NCBI RefSeq assembly: GCF_018918345.1
Contig: NZ_JAHLQI010000007.1
Coordinates: 49,635-113,634 of the forward strand
Direction: 5' to 3'
DNA: 64,000 bases
Origin: Butyricicoccus intestinisimiae
GTDB taxonomy: Bacteria > Bacillota > Clostridia > Oscillospirales > Butyricicoccaceae
Of the stretch, positions 30,810 through 39,872 are shown in pieces. Each line of letters begins with the position of its first letter. Position 1 is the first letter of the stretch. The notes under the pieces are model-generated. The model saw only the letters and a program-made list of their open reading frames with translations. It was not told the origin of the DNA and did not search any database. Position numbers and translations under genes: made by a program.

Positions 30810-31348
30810 CTTGTTCGCTCCTTGTTCTGCAACGCAAGAATAGGATCGAGTACTATATCTGTAATACGATCATAGACTTTAATGCCATGTTCTTGAACAT
30901 ATGTAAGAGGGATTTTCGGATTATTCAAATATCTGCCACGTTCCAGTTCTACATCCCATTTGTAAAAATACGGAAACAAGCTATGAGATGGCATTACATA
31001 TATTGCTTCCAGCTCAGTTTGATTGTATACACTGAACGCCCAGAAACACTGTGTGTATCGCTCTAGGATCTCTAACGTCAAATGTCGAGACGTAGAAAAT
31101 TCCTTTCTGCTACTATTGATATTTAAACTTTTTAACTCCCAGAAGTTTCCGTCACGATCTACTGCATCAAACGATGTTCGACTACTATTTAATCGTAAGT
31201 CGAGATAAATGGCCTGTTGTAATTGCTTGATGTTATTGTCTGTGTAAATATCTGTAATACCGTACTTACCAGCAAACAGTTCGAATGATTTGTTTGTCTG
31301 CAAATATGTATCAAATATAATTTTTGCTTTATCGTCCAGTGCTACCAA
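30806..31348 (-). CDS. Putative PD-(D/E)xK-type nuclease (180 aa)
   Basis: Central motif SFDAVDRDGNFWELKSLNI has the D...ExK spacing of restriction-like endonucleases, followed by TSRHLTLEILERY. GGAGGG lies 1 nt before TTG 31348 but 10 nt before CTG 31339 (LDDKAKIIFDTYL), so the latter may be the true start. It overlaps the dUTPase end. It could be a homing-type, resolution or recombination nuclease. Confidence 0.55.
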   Translation of the reverse strand: MVALDDKAKIIFDTYLQTNKSFELFAGKYGITDIYTDNNIKQLQQAIYLDLRLNSSRTSFDAVDRDGNFWELKSLNINSSRKEFSTSRHLTLEILERYTQCFWAFSVYNQTELEAIYVMPSHSLFPYFYKWDVELERGRYLNNPKIPLTYVQEHGIKVYDRITDIVLDPILALQNKERTS

Positions 31349-31763
31349 ACCCTCCGCGATTCACATCATCAAGAGAATCGACTTCTGTAAAAGTCAATCT
31401 CGGCGGACGCTTCGTCACACACATCTGACAGATGTAATCACCTTTGTGAATCACTGTATCTTCATCAGCTCGTGCTGGAAACTTAATGATGTCATTATTT
31501 CCGGAGTAAGAACCGTCAATAACTCCAACAGAATTTGTTTGAATGATTTTGTATCTCTTATAAGTAGAGCTGCGGGGAACAATCCAGCACGTACAACCCT
31601 CCGGCATCTTGATCGAAATACCAAGATCAATCAAACAGAATGAACCTTTCTTGAGCGATACCGTTTCTGCTGCGCAAATATCATACATATCTCCCTGAGC
31701 ATTTTCTTTTACATGCGGAGCATCCGTATGATACTTGATTTTTATATCAAACTGGTTTTCCAA
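31329..31763 (-). CDS. dut: dUTPase
   Basis: 144 residues, TTG start with AAGGA. All five trimeric dUTPase motifs are present: GDMYDICAAE (I), PRSSTYKRY (II), GVIDGSYSGNN (III), GDYICQMCV (IV) and NRGGFGSTGR (V). It converts dUTP to dUMP, keeping uracil out of DNA and feeding ThyX, which is encoded 4 kb upstream in the same unit. Confidence 0.95.
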   Translation of the reverse strand: MENQFDIKIKYHTDAPHVKENAQGDMYDICAAETVSLKKGSFCLIDLGISIKMPEGCTCWIVPRSSTYKRYKIIQTNSVGVIDGSYSGNNDIIKFPARADEDTVIHKGDYICQMCVTKRPPRLTFTEVDSLDDVNRGGFGSTGR

Positions 31764-31786
31764 AATATCCTTCCTTTTCTGTTTTG

Positions 31787-32200
31787 TTATCGTTCGTCTT
31801 CACTTACGTGGTTTGATTGATAATATTTACACGCTTTGAATTGAATGGTTTGAATATCTGTATCACGATCACATTCACAAGGGAAAAACAAAGTATTGTT
31901 ATTCCATTTAAACGCCCACATCGTACCGAAAAAATTCAGACACAATATAGTAGAACCATCTTCCATACAAATGTTTGAAACAACGTTGATAAAAGAATAG
32001 TTGCGTTGTAAAGCTGCTCCAATAATAGTTTCGATAACAGATGCTTTTAGAATGCCGTTGTACAAAAATAACTGTGAGATTGCTATTCTCGCTTCCCTCT
32101 CTGTACAACGTGAAAAACTTGCAGGAAACATAAGCCGATGGACATCATCTAAATTTCGACAACTACGAAATCTATTCATAACAGATTGATTAACGATCAT
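31787..32200 (-). CDS. Hypothetical protein (137 aa)
   Basis: ATG 32200 chosen for the GGGGAG site upstream; an upstream TTG lies in the previous gene. Helical N-terminal half, beta C-terminal half ending in NNNTLFFPCECDRDTD. No motif recognised. Confidence 0.5.
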   Translation of the reverse strand: MIVNQSVMNRFRSCRNLDDVHRLMFPASFSRCTEREARIAISQLFLYNGILKASVIETIIGAALQRNYSFINVVSNICMEDGSTILCLNFFGTMWAFKWNNNTLFFPCECDRDTDIQTIQFKACKYYQSNHVSEDER

Positions 32201-32486
32201 ACTTACAACGCTCCCCGTTTTCGTACCACGAATGGACAAACAAACCTTCTGATTTGACAAAAGAAGAAATACTAGAACTCAATTCGGAAAGTCTATCGCA
32301 CGCTACGACATACACAGGAAATTTAGATAGTATCTGTTCTGTTGATTCATTTGCCCATAACCGTCTATAAGTCTCAACAAGACTGGCATCAGTGGTCAAC
32401 ATGACGTTTAACCAATCATATTCGGCTACAATATCAACAATGTAATATGTTGTATTATTTACAGTAATATACAAAACACACCTCAA
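32190..32486 (-). CDS. Hypothetical protein (98 aa)
   Basis: TTG start; a GAGGTG site overlaps codons 2-3, so a TTG at 32474 may be the real start. Small alpha/beta protein (YYIVDIVAEYDW, then KFPVYVVACDRLSELSS). Located between nrdG and the preceding gene. No family recognised. Confidence 0.45.
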   Translation of the reverse strand: MRCVLYITVNNTTYYIVDIVAEYDWLNVMLTTDASLVETYRRLWANESTEQILSKFPVYVVACDRLSELSSSISSFVKSEGLFVHSWYENGERCKYDR

Positions 32487-32980
32487 CTATAAAGGATTAC
32501 AGTTTCTTGCGACAGACTTTTCTTTACGTCTATCACTCTCTGATTTGTTGATCCTGCCCACGGATAATTTACGCTTGCAAGATTGGAAATAAATCGTCCG
32601 TCAACCAAAACGTCTGCGTAGGATAATATCGCCTGACACCAACTATCATCAACTAAAAAATCGTACTTATATCCGGTGTAGATCCAGATGGTTTTGGTCG
32701 GGAATTTCTTGCGAATATCTTTTAAAAGATACAAAACAAACGCTCTGTTTGCTGGATGAAAAGGATCACCACCACTAAGAGTGATACCAGAAATATAATC
32801 TTTGTCGAGTTCTTGGTAAATCTTTTTAAGTACACTGATCGTCAATGGCCTTCCTGATTTAATATCCCACGTTTCAGGATTATGGCAGCCATTGCATTGA
32901 TGCTCACACCCAGATAAAAACAGAACTACTCTCAGCCCGTCTCCGTTCAACATATCGTCAGTGCGGACCATATGATAATT
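32483..32980 (-). CDS. nrdG: Anaerobic ribonucleotide reductase activase NrdG
   Basis: Radical SAM activase that makes the glycyl radical on NrdD. Cluster motif CEHQCNGC followed by HNPETWD, then ISGITLSGGDPF, typical of NrdG. The start is uncertain: the family starts near VNYHMVRTDDMLNGDG, i.e. GTG 32980 (166 residues), but the frame stays open to 33115, overlapping nrdD. Requires anaerobic conditions. Confidence 0.9.
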   Translation of the reverse strand, partial: NYHMVRTDDMLNGDGLRVVLFLSGCEHQCNGCHNPETWDIKSGRPLTISVLKKIYQELDKDYISGITLSGGDPFHPANRAFVLYLLKDIRKKFPTKTIWIYTGYKYDFLVDDSWCQAILSYADVLVDGRFISNLASVNYPWAGSTNQRVIDVKKSLSQETVILYS

Positions 32981-33035
32981 CACAGCATATCCGAACGGTA
33001 CACGAATATTATCTTGTTGTGTATTTGCCAAACTA

Positions 33036-35192
33036 TCACATACTCTTTCGTTCCGAGATTTCAACAACCTTTGCTTGATTGTATCTGGATTTACCATGTC
33101 TCTTTGTGTATCCAATATATCCGTTCATACGGTCAATCTGTGTAATGTTACGACTACCGCAGCAGGGACAAACATCCATTTCAAGCTGCTGGTGGCCGCA
33201 GTCATCACAGTATGACAGAGAAAGATTACAGCCTTCATAAAAACCTTTTCGCATTGCTCTACGAATCAAAGTTTTTTGAGCTGTTCTATTATAATCAACT
33301 GGGTACCGGCAATACTGAATCTTGCCGCCATTAAAATAATTCCAGAATCTTCCCTCTAAATCTTGCTTTTGAATAGGAGTAATATCTTCCCAGACACCGC
33401 AATGAAAGGAATTGGAAACGTACTCTCTGCTGGATACGTTTTTGATTACGCCATACTTCTTGCGGAACTGCTGAATTTGTAATCCGCACAGACTTTCGGC
33501 AGGAGAACCGTAGCAAGCATAGAGGATATGATCTTCTTCTTTGATTCTGTCAATATATTCATTGATATACTTCATGACATCTAAAGCAAACTGACCGTCT
33601 TCTACAAGAGACTTTCCGTTATAAAGTTCTTGCAGTTCTTGGAGAGCGGTGATGCCGTAGCTCATGGTCATCGGTCGCAAAAATTCTCCAAGTTTCTCGT
33701 CAGGATGCAATGTGCCGTGATAAAAACCGCCCTGTGTATATCCCAGCGGATTGGTAGATGCCTTTTTGTTTGCGAGATACTCAAAAGTTTTCTGATGCAG
33801 ACTGCGAATCATCTCAAGATAATAAGTCAAAACCTCATAAAAATCTTTGTGTTCTTCTCTTGCTTTTGCCAGAATCATAGGTAGGTGCAAGCTGATAACA
33901 CCGAGGTTAAAACGTCCTTCAAATACCGGTGTGTCATGTTCATCTGCTGGATGCATTCCGCCGCGCTCATACCATGGAGATAATGACGCTCTGCACCCCA
34001 TGAGAGATACCACTTTGCCGTACTTCTTGTACATAGAAGGAATATATCCTTCTCCTGTCAGAGATAAGAAGTCTGGATACATGGTTTTGCTGCTGCATTC
34101 CAACGCTTTATTAAACAGATATTCAAGCTCTTTACCCTGTCCATGCAGGTTCTCATCGTAAAGGAAAGTCAACTTCGGGAATAAAACTGGTCTTTTATGT
34201 CCCTCTTTACCCTGTCCTTCTTTGCGAACTTCTAACGCGACCTCTGTGGCAAGCTGTCCAAAAATACTGCTGTCAATGCCAAAGCTAATAGCAACAAATG
34301 GATAATCTCCACGTGAGCTGCCAACCGTATTAAAACGGTACTCCCAAGATTGGAAACCTTGCTCCATATCTCTGCGAACTTTTTGCATCGCATAATCATG
34401 TGCTTTTAATTCTAAAGTGTTTGCTTCTACGTTAAAATCTTGTACAGCTTGGATGTATTCTGCTCTATATTTATCATAACTTTTTTCTGCATATGGAGCT
34501 AAAATTGCGTCTACTCGCGGAATCGTAAAGCCACCATACTGTTGTGATGCTGCTGACATTGCTACGTCAGAGATCACATCAAAAGCCACATCCAATGTTT
34601 TGGGTTCTGTATACCACTGGTTTCCCATTTCAAAACCACCGGATAATACATTGCTCATATCAAATAAACAACAATTGATCGTGTCAAGTCGGTCTTTTAA
34701 ATCATGAATGTAAATATACCCGTCATCAACTGCTTGTCTTTCTTCTGCATTCAGGAAGAACTTACGATACATGTTTTTATTTAGTTGGCCATACACAAGG
34801 CTTCTCTGGGTAGAAACCATTGTAGAGTCTGTATTGGCATTGCTTACATCTCCAACATACTGCAACGACTGACTCTTTTTATAGACATCATCCAGCATAT
34901 GTACAAAATCAATCTTGTAATTTCTATACTGACGATATGCGTTTCCGGCTTTAGGATGCAGTTCGGATAATACATTTTCTACAACTTCGTGCATATGTGA
35001 AACGGGGACATGGATAGAATCATCAAAAGAACCATATTCTGTAATAATTCTTTTTATGACGTTTTCGCAAATTAGGTTATACTCTTGTTCCGATATAGAA
35101 TCTAAAGCTCGTGAAGCTGCTTTTTTACAAGCATTAACAATCTTCTCTTGCTGAAAAGATTCTAACTCTCCATTCTTCTTGATTACTTTCGT
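33036..35192 (-). CDS. nrdD: Anaerobic ribonucleoside-triphosphate reductase NrdD, apparent ACG start
   Basis: 718 residues. The ATP-cone (KVIKKNGELESFQQEKIVNA) begins at codon 2 after ACG 35192, exactly where the family has Met; an AGGAG lies 11 nt upstream and a stop codon 2 codons upstream. The first ATG (34994) would remove the whole cone. The catalytic domain follows (HDLKDRLDTINCCLF, PLGYTQGGFYHGTL). A Cys4 zinc site (CDDCG, CPCCG) precedes the glycyl-radical loop MNGYIGYTK near the C-terminus. Makes dNTPs without oxygen, so the host is an anaerobe. Confidence 0.92.
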   Translation of the reverse strand, partial: TKVIKKNGELESFQQEKIVNACKKAASRALDSISEQEYNLICENVIKRIITEYGSFDDSIHVPVSHMHEVVENVLSELHPKAGNAYRQYRNYKIDFVHMLDDVYKKSQSLQYVGDVSNANTDSTMVSTQRSLVYGQLNKNMYRKFFLNAEERQAVDDGYIYIHDLKDRLDTINCCLFDMSNVLSGGFEMGNQWYTEPKTLDVAFDVISDVAMSAASQQYGGFTIPRVDAILAPYAEKSYDKYRAEYIQAVQDFNVEANTLELKAHDYAMQKVRRDMEQGFQSWEYRFNTVGSSRGDYPFVAISFGIDSSIFGQLATEVALEVRKEGQGKEGHKRPVLFPKLTFLYDENLHGQGKELEYLFNKALECSSKTMYPDFLSLTGEGYIPSMYKKYGKVVSLMGCRASLSPWYERGGMHPADEHDTPVFEGRFNLGVISLHLPMILAKAREEHKDFYEVLTYYLEMIRSLHQKTFEYLANKKASTNPLGYTQGGFYHGTLHPDEKLGEFLRPMTMSYGITALQELQELYNGKSLVEDGQFALDVMKYINEYIDRIKEEDHILYACYGSPAESLCGLQIQQFRKKYGVIKNVSSREYVSNSFHCGVWEDITPIQKQDLEGRFWNYFNGGKIQYCRYPVDYNRTAQKTLIRRAMRKGFYEGCNLSLSYCDDCGHQQLEMDVCPCCGSRNITQIDRMNGYIGYTKRHGKSRYNQAKVVEISERKSM

Positions 35193-35251
35193 GTTTCAGC
35201 ACGCTCCTAGTGAATTATATTATATTTTGTTGCTGATATATTGAATTCGTC

Positions 35252-35926
35252 TCACTTTACGAGTTCTGTTAACCTTTTGTGTTTGCCACAGCAATTTGAT
35301 TCTTCACAAAACGGAACCTCGTGTTGTTCACATTTGGGTAACATAAGAGCAGCAATCTCAGGACAAACAACTGCTACTTCTTTTTTAATGCTTTGAAATA
35401 ATTCTCTAATTTCTTTTTGTGCTCTATTGCAAAGGCGTTGGCCGGAAATTGCCACAAGCGCACGAGCGTTAACAGTAAATGCAAGAGTGGTTGGTGTGGC
35501 ATTTGGCAATATCGCTCTTGCATCTTCTTTCGGGACATTAAAGTCCTCTGTAAGTTGCACATAGGTATCTCTTATCTCGTCCAAACATGCTAAAAAATAC
35601 GGGTCTGCATATTTCAAGTTCTCTATGCTGTCGGGAATCACAAACCTGCAATTAGACATATCACAATATCTTTGCGACTGCACACTATACGCTGCATGTC
35701 TATGCCTTGTAAGCTGTGCAAGTAAAGCGCGCGAAACATCTTCAATCATGAATGTAAAAGACACGTGCTCGTATACACTCATGTGCCCGGATTTTGCGCA
35801 GCCTTTTGCAATCTTGTGTGTAGTTGTAGGTGTGGAGTTATAACAAACGCTTGCACATCTTTCCACGATGTCAAGAGGCATTTGCCCCTTGACACCTTGC
35901 GTATAAGCAATTAGTTTAACTTGCAT
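35252..35926 (-). CDS. thyX: Flavin-dependent thymidylate synthase
   Basis: 224 residues from ATG 35926, which overlaps the SPFH stop and has GGAG 10 nt before. The ThyX signature RHRHAAYSVQSQRY (RHRX7S) is intact, with substrate residues in RALLAQLTRHR and RLCNRAQKEIR. Makes dTMP from dUMP with FAD and methylenetetrahydrofolate. Acts with the dUTPase and NrdD/NrdG of the same unit. The C-terminus carries an additional Cys/His cluster (CEQH, CEESNCCGKH) of unknown role. Confidence 0.95.
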   Translation of the reverse strand: MQVKLIAYTQGVKGQMPLDIVERCASVCYNSTPTTTHKIAKGCAKSGHMSVYEHVSFTFMIEDVSRALLAQLTRHRHAAYSVQSQRYCDMSNCRFVIPDSIENLKYADPYFLACLDEIRDTYVQLTEDFNVPKEDARAILPNATPTTLAFTVNARALVAISGQRLCNRAQKEIRELFQSIKKEVAVVCPEIAALMLPKCEQHEVPFCEESNCCGKHKRLTELVK

Positions 35927-36789
35927 CAATTACTATCTCCGTTCGTGACTACAGTATCCGCTCCCTGTACTGTAATCCAACCATGCTTTTCTCTTGCTTC
36001 TGCTTCTTTCATACGAATCAAACCATCAGTGATTGACGCTGCGACTGTTCTGTTTGCAGATGCTTCTGCTTCGGCCTTGGTCTTTTCGATCTCTGCGGCG
36101 TTCTGTGCTTCCAGCAACTTTGTTGCATTTTCTACTTTGATCTTTTCCTGTTCAGCTTGTGCTTGCTGGGTTTGCTGCTGTGCCTGTACACGTGCGTCAA
36201 TAGACTTTTGCAGAGACTTAGACGGATGAACATCAATAATGGAAGCGTCCATCACTTCAATGCCGTACTCGGTACCAAACTTGTCGTTCAGATACTTTGT
36301 AATTTCTTCATTGATTTTAGAACGATCTCCGGAGTAGATGTCCATCATGCTATAGTTTGTTGTAACCTCAGAGATTTTAGACTTTAATACAGCCTTTACT
36401 CTCTGATCTACGATGTCTTCTCCATCCATACCTTTGAACTTCTTGTAAGTGTCCGTCACAGTCTCAGGTTTGAAACGATAAGACATTTGGAATGAGATTG
36501 CCAGGCTTGCATTATCAGAAGTGGCAACTTTAAAAGATTCGTCGTCTTTGCTGCCATCACGAGAATCTTTACTCATGATGAGCTGTTCATTGCCGACAGT
36601 AAACTCTTTTACATGTTCGAACGGAGATACAAAATGGTATCCTTGTTCTAATACCTTATCCTGTACACCACCTGACATAGAATACACAACGCCGACTTTG
36701 CCTGTATCAACTCGAACAAAATGCTTGATGCCATAAATACCGCCGATTAACGCGACAAAAACACACAGTGGAATAATTAACTTCTTCAA
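35926..36789 (-). CDS. SPFH/band 7 (prohibitin-like) membrane protein
   Basis: 287 residues. TTG 36789 has AGGAG 10 nt upstream and overlaps the small gene before it. An N-terminal membrane anchor (LIIPLCVFVALIGGIYGI) is followed by an SPFH domain (GKVGVVYSMSGGVQ, YHFVSPFEHV) and a Glu/Ala/Gln-rich coiled coil. Prohibitin-like proteins occur in many Bacillota phages. They form membrane ring scaffolds; the role in the phage is unknown, perhaps membrane protection or protease control. Confidence 0.85.
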   Translation of the reverse strand: MKKLIIPLCVFVALIGGIYGIKHFVRVDTGKVGVVYSMSGGVQDKVLEQGYHFVSPFEHVKEFTVGNEQLIMSKDSRDGSKDDESFKVATSDNASLAISFQMSYRFKPETVTDTYKKFKGMDGEDIVDQRVKAVLKSKISEVTTNYSMMDIYSGDRSKINEEITKYLNDKFGTEYGIEVMDASIIDVHPSKSLQKSIDARVQAQQQTQQAQAEQEKIKVENATKLLEAQNAAEIEKTKAEAEASANRTVAASITDGLIRMKEAEAREKHGWITVQGADTVVTNGDSN

Positions 36790-36941
36790 GAATTAGAGTC
36801 TCCTTTTTCTCTCTTTTGTTTTTCTTCCTCAAAGTTTAGCTGATCTCTTTTTACAGAGAAAATTACTTTACTGCTCAGTTTGATCGCCACCAAAAGAGCA
36901 AAAAAGATAGCCAGACAAATAAGAATAAATACTATTGCGAT
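36786..36941 (-). CDS. Small membrane protein, apparent ATC start (51 aa)
   Basis: Directly after the TAG of the gene upstream lies ATC (36941), with AGGAGG 8 nt before. The frame reads one transmembrane helix (AIVFILICLAIFFALLVAI), then a charged tail, and ends overlapping the SPFH start. No ATG or GTG exists in a suitable place. The ideal ribosome binding site makes a real protein likely. Confidence 0.5.
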   Translation of the reverse strand: MAIVFILICLAIFFALLVAIKLSSKVIFSVKRDQLNFEEEKQKREKGDSNS

Positions 36942-37664
36942 CTAAACCACCTCCTGAAACTCTCCATCTTTAATCGTATAGAACACATCTGCCAGAATAC
37001 GTTCATCGTCAACGTATTCTGTTTTTACGCAAACAGGAATATAATCTTTTTTTTCTTTGCTCCATTCCCATTCGGCTAACGTAATCCAACTGCCTTTTTT
37101 GGCTTTTGCACGAGAGTTTATTCCTGTACAACAAATTATACAAGATTCTCCCGTGGAGGCTGTCTTAAAGTAATTTCCCGTGGAGGCTACCGTGGAGTAT
37201 CTTCCCATGAACGTAACCTCGGAGTGATTTCCCGTGGAAGCCACTTTGGAATCAAATCCTGTGATAGCAACCTTGGACTTACATCCCATAACACCAACCT
37301 GAATGCTATCCTCTGAACTACTGATCTCAGCGCAATCTTTTGAGTTATTCAAATCTTTTGCTGTTTCAGCACACACTTGAATAAACTCAGCAAGCGATAA
37401 TTTTGTACCAATTCTCAGCTTCTTGGTGCAAAACTTCCGGTCATCATTGGTTTTTACTTCATCCAATGCTTCCACTTCTGCGAATTCGTTGAGTTCTCCA
37501 TTGCCGCATACAAAGTCATAATAACCTAGCACATCAAACGGATTCTTACAGAAGTGCATTCCTCTCTTGCAGATGTTCGCTTCTGGTTCCTCGAACACGG
37601 CATTCTCTGTGTACTGCTTGTCACGGCAAATTAAACCTTTGTGGAACCCTTTGTAACCTTTCAT
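36942..37664 (-). CDS. DUF7666-like protein with internal short repeats (240 aa)
   Basis: AGGAAG precedes ATG. Residues 1-100 (KGFHKGLICRDKQYTENAVF, GMHFCKNPFDVLGYYD, LRIGTKLSLAEFI) match a family common in phages and Bacillota. Residues 120-180 are a row of about seven units of roughly 8 residues ending in TG or MG (SKVASTGNHSEV), probably a beta-helix. The C-terminus is WITLAEWEW. Function unknown; the beta-helical part resembles repeat proteins that mimic DNA or bind surfaces. Confidence 0.6.
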   Translation of the reverse strand: MKGYKGFHKGLICRDKQYTENAVFEEPEANICKRGMHFCKNPFDVLGYYDFVCGNGELNEFAEVEALDEVKTNDDRKFCTKKLRIGTKLSLAEFIQVCAETAKDLNNSKDCAEISSSEDSIQVGVMGCKSKVAITGFDSKVASTGNHSEVTFMGRYSTVASTGNYFKTASTGESCIICCTGINSRAKAKKGSWITLAEWEWSKEKKDYIPVCVKTEYVDDERILADVFYTIKDGEFQEVV

Positions 37665-37695
37665 CGTTCTTCCTCCTTTTTATAATTTACTTGAA

Positions 37696-37779
37696 TGGTG
37701 CAGATGAAGGGATTTGAACCCTCACGTTTCAAACGCAAGAACCTAAATCTTGCACGTCTGCCTATTCCGTCACATCTGC
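37696..37779 (-). tRNA. tRNA-Leu (anticodon UAG)
   Basis: Acceptor GCAGATG pairs with the 3' strand CATCTGC; the anticodon loop TTTAGGT lies on a 5-bp stem; the variable arm is long and the T-arm has GGTTCAAATCC. CCA is encoded. The 5' half overlaps the end of the following coding region (37762-37779). Confidence 0.93.
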
Positions 37780-38004
37780 AAATCGACTTGTGTTATATAT
37801 TTTATGGTGAAAATCAATTACAACTGTGTCACCAATCTTGATCGGAATATCCGATTTACCGTCTACCCAAAGACGTAATTCGCCTAATGGAGTATAGAAT
37901 AACTTATGTTCCTTAAAAGCCTGTATACACCAATCAGGGACGCAAGGTTTTCCGTTCTCGTCTACCAGATGTCCTTGATAAACAAACTTATATGTCTTGC
38001 TCAA
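37762..38004 (-). CDS. Hypothetical protein overlapping tRNA-Leu (80 aa)
   Basis: TTG 38004 has GGGAGG 7 nt upstream. Beta-rich (YKFVYQGHLVDENGKP, PIKIGDTVVIDFHHKIY). The last six codons and stop are the first bases of the tRNA gene, an unusual CDS-tRNA overlap. Unknown function. Confidence 0.5.
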   Translation of the reverse strand: MSKTYKFVYQGHLVDENGKPCVPDWCIQAFKEHKLFYTPLGELRLWVDGKSDIPIKIGDTVVIDFHHKIYNTSRFADVTE

Positions 38005-38501
38005 TCAATATCCTCCCAAAAAGACAGTTTATTTTTTTGCTCTTCTAATTTCTGTATATACTCTTTAGATACACTACCGAATGTCAGCAGCCAAACACGA
38101 TTGGTCTTTGCTAAATCATACGACCCATCGTGAATGATTTCAGATAACTTTAATGACTTAAATATGCGATGCTGCACATACTCTATCTCAATAAAAAAAC
38201 GAGCTTCATGTTCTAACATTGCGTTTGCTGGAAGCCATTTTGTATAAGTATCAGTAAGATACTCTGTTTTGTTGATTTGTAAAAGCTCGTTATCTGCTTT
38301 ATATTGCACATGGTCTTCTACTTGTAAGCCATCTTTCACACCGAACCTTCTTCTAAAAGGTTCAGCCACATATAAAATTTCTTTTCTTTTCGGAAGATTA
38401 CCGGCATGATAATCACCTCGGTAATCGGTGCCGATAATTACTTTTCTTGATCCAGTAATAAACTTTCGGATCATTTTTGGTGTAAAATATACAGCATTCA
38501 T
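38001..38501 (-). CDS. ASCH-domain-like protein (166 aa)
   Basis: The pattern MIRKFITGSRKVIIGTDYRG, EILYVAEPFRRRFG and, near the end, RVWLLTFG follows the ASCH/PUA-like fold found in many phage proteins (rna or modified-base binding is suspected). No ribosome binding site precedes ATG 38501; the upstream DNA is the flank of an IS605-type element, so the insertion may have removed it. Confidence 0.55.
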   Translation of the reverse strand: MNAVYFTPKMIRKFITGSRKVIIGTDYRGDYHAGNLPKRKEILYVAEPFRRRFGVKDGLQVEDHVQYKADNELLQINKTEYLTDTYTKWLPANAMLEHEARFFIEIEYVQHRIFKSLKLSEIIHDGSYDLAKTNRVWLLTFGSVSKEYIQKLEEQKNKLSFWEDID

Positions 38502-38548
38502 TGTTAATACTATAAATCGTGGGGGAGGGTTCGCCTAGGATTGAACAC

Positions 38549-39872
38549 CTTGACACTCTCCATAGCTAAAGTAGGGGATTCTCGGTTCGCTGACCGTAGC
38601 CCATCAAACAGACGGGTCTTACACAGTCTCCACGAGCGTATAGGTCCGGGTGTGTCCCGCCCTACCGTAAGTATTGATTACGCCAGCAGGCGCAATCCTT
38701 CGTTTAAAATGTTCTTTGCAGCGTTAATATCTCGGTTATGAGAAGCACCACATGACGGGCAGACCCACTTTCGCACAGATAGATCCTTTGTTCCCGCCCA
38801 TTGAACACCGCAAGATGAGCAAATCTGGCTGGATGGAAAGAATCTGTCCACTGTGACAACTTCTTTTCCATACCATGCTGACTTGTACTTCAACTGCCGC
38901 CGAAACTCGCCCCATCCTGCATCGGAGATTGCTCTCGCAAGTTTGTGGTTTTTGACCATGTTAGACGGAGCCAGATCCTCAATCGCAATCAAATCATAGT
39001 TCCGTACAAGATCGGTGGACAGTTTATGGAGCGTATCATGCCGTTGGTTAGTAATGTGCTCGTAAAGTCGTGCTACCCGAAGTCTTGCTTTTTCCCAGCG
39101 GTTACTCCCCTTTGTTTTTCGGGAGAGTTGCCGTTGGAGCTTTGCAAGTTTCTTCTGACTCTTAGATAAATACTTATGGTTCGGATACTCCACGCCATCG
39201 GAGGTGATTGCAAGTGCTTTCAGCCCCATGTCTATACCGACCGCCGCTCCTGTAGATGGCAGCGGCTCTATATCAACATCTGTACAACACAAGGCTACGA
39301 AGTATTTTCCACTTGGGGTCTGGCTGACGGTCGCAGACAGAATACGTCCCTCTACAGACTTGCTGATTCGGCATTTTACCTTACCTAGCTTGGGAAGCTG
39401 TACCGCACCTTCTAACACTTTGATGCTGCTTTTTGAGCAACTACTCCTATAGCTTTGCCAATGGTTTCGCTTACTTTTGAATTTTGGATATCCGGGTTTC
39501 TCACCTTTTTTGACCCTCCGAAAGAAATGTTTGTAGGCATCGTCCAGATCCCGGAGGGAGGATTGCAAGGCCGTGGCATCCACTTCCTTGAGCCACAAGG
39601 TTTCTTCCTGCTGTTTCAGCCCGGTCATATCTTTATTGCATGCGGAGTAGTTCAGTGTTTCGCCCGTCTGCTCGTAGGTTTCTTTCCGAAGGCCAAGATA
39701 GTGGTTGAACACAAAACGACAGCATCCAAATGTCCGGTGTATCTGTTGCACTTGTGCAATATTGGGATAGATACGGAACTTGTAGCCGTATTCCATTTCT
39801 GCATTCATCTCCTTTTTTATGAATTACACCTTATATCTCCCATGTCTAAAGACAGGGGGCGGCGATGTTGCG
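38549..39872 (-). mobile_element. IS605-type element with tnpB only
   Basis: Boundaries are approximate. The left end on the - strand carries a hairpin around TGTCTTTAGACA (39843-39856). The right end (38550-38580) has the ACTTTAGCTATGGAGAGTGTCAA sequence class (TTTAGC stem-loop) typical of these elements. No tnpA is present, so it depends on a transposase elsewhere. Region 38550-38677 beyond tnpB should hold its guide (omega) RNA. A tRNA 5' half abuts the left end. Confidence 0.65.
38678..39808 (-). CDS. tnpB: TnpB (IS605 OrfB), RNA-guided nuclease family
   Basis: 376 residues. RuvC-like catalytic residues appear intact: Asp in [11 protein letters not shown], Glu in [11 protein letters not shown] and Asp in [11 protein letters not shown] Cys4 zinc ribbon (CSSCG, CPSCG) lies before the last motif. 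N-terminal helix bundle [20 protein letters not shown]. TnpB nucleases use the RNA from the element right end to cut donor sites and keep the element in the population. Start may be codon 1 or 5. Confidence 0.92.
   Translation of the reverse strand: MNAEMEYGYKFRIYPNIAQVQQIHRTFGCCRFVFNHYLGLRKETYEQTGETLNYSACNKDMTGLKQQEETLWLKEVDATALQSSLRDLDDAYKHFFRRVKKGEKPGYPKFKSKRNHWQSYRSSCSKSSIKVLEGAVQLPKLGKVKCRISKSVEGRILSATVSQTPSGKYFVALCCTDVDIEPLPSTGAAVGIDMGLKALAITSDGVEYPNHKYLSKSQKKLAKLQRQLSRKTKGSNRWEKARLRVARLYEHITNQRHDTLHKLSTDLVRNYDLIAIEDLAPSNMVKNHKLARAISDAGWGEFRRQLKYKSAWYGKEVVTVDRFFPSSQICSSCGVQWAGTKDLSVRKWVCPSCGASHNRDINAAKNILNEGLRLLA

Noticed and set aside
38511..38549. A tRNA 3' half at the right flank of the IS605-type element (contains GTTCAATCC).
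   Set aside because: The following bases do not give a 7-nt acceptor strand plus discriminator and CCA in register, and they do not pair with the 5' half at 39873.
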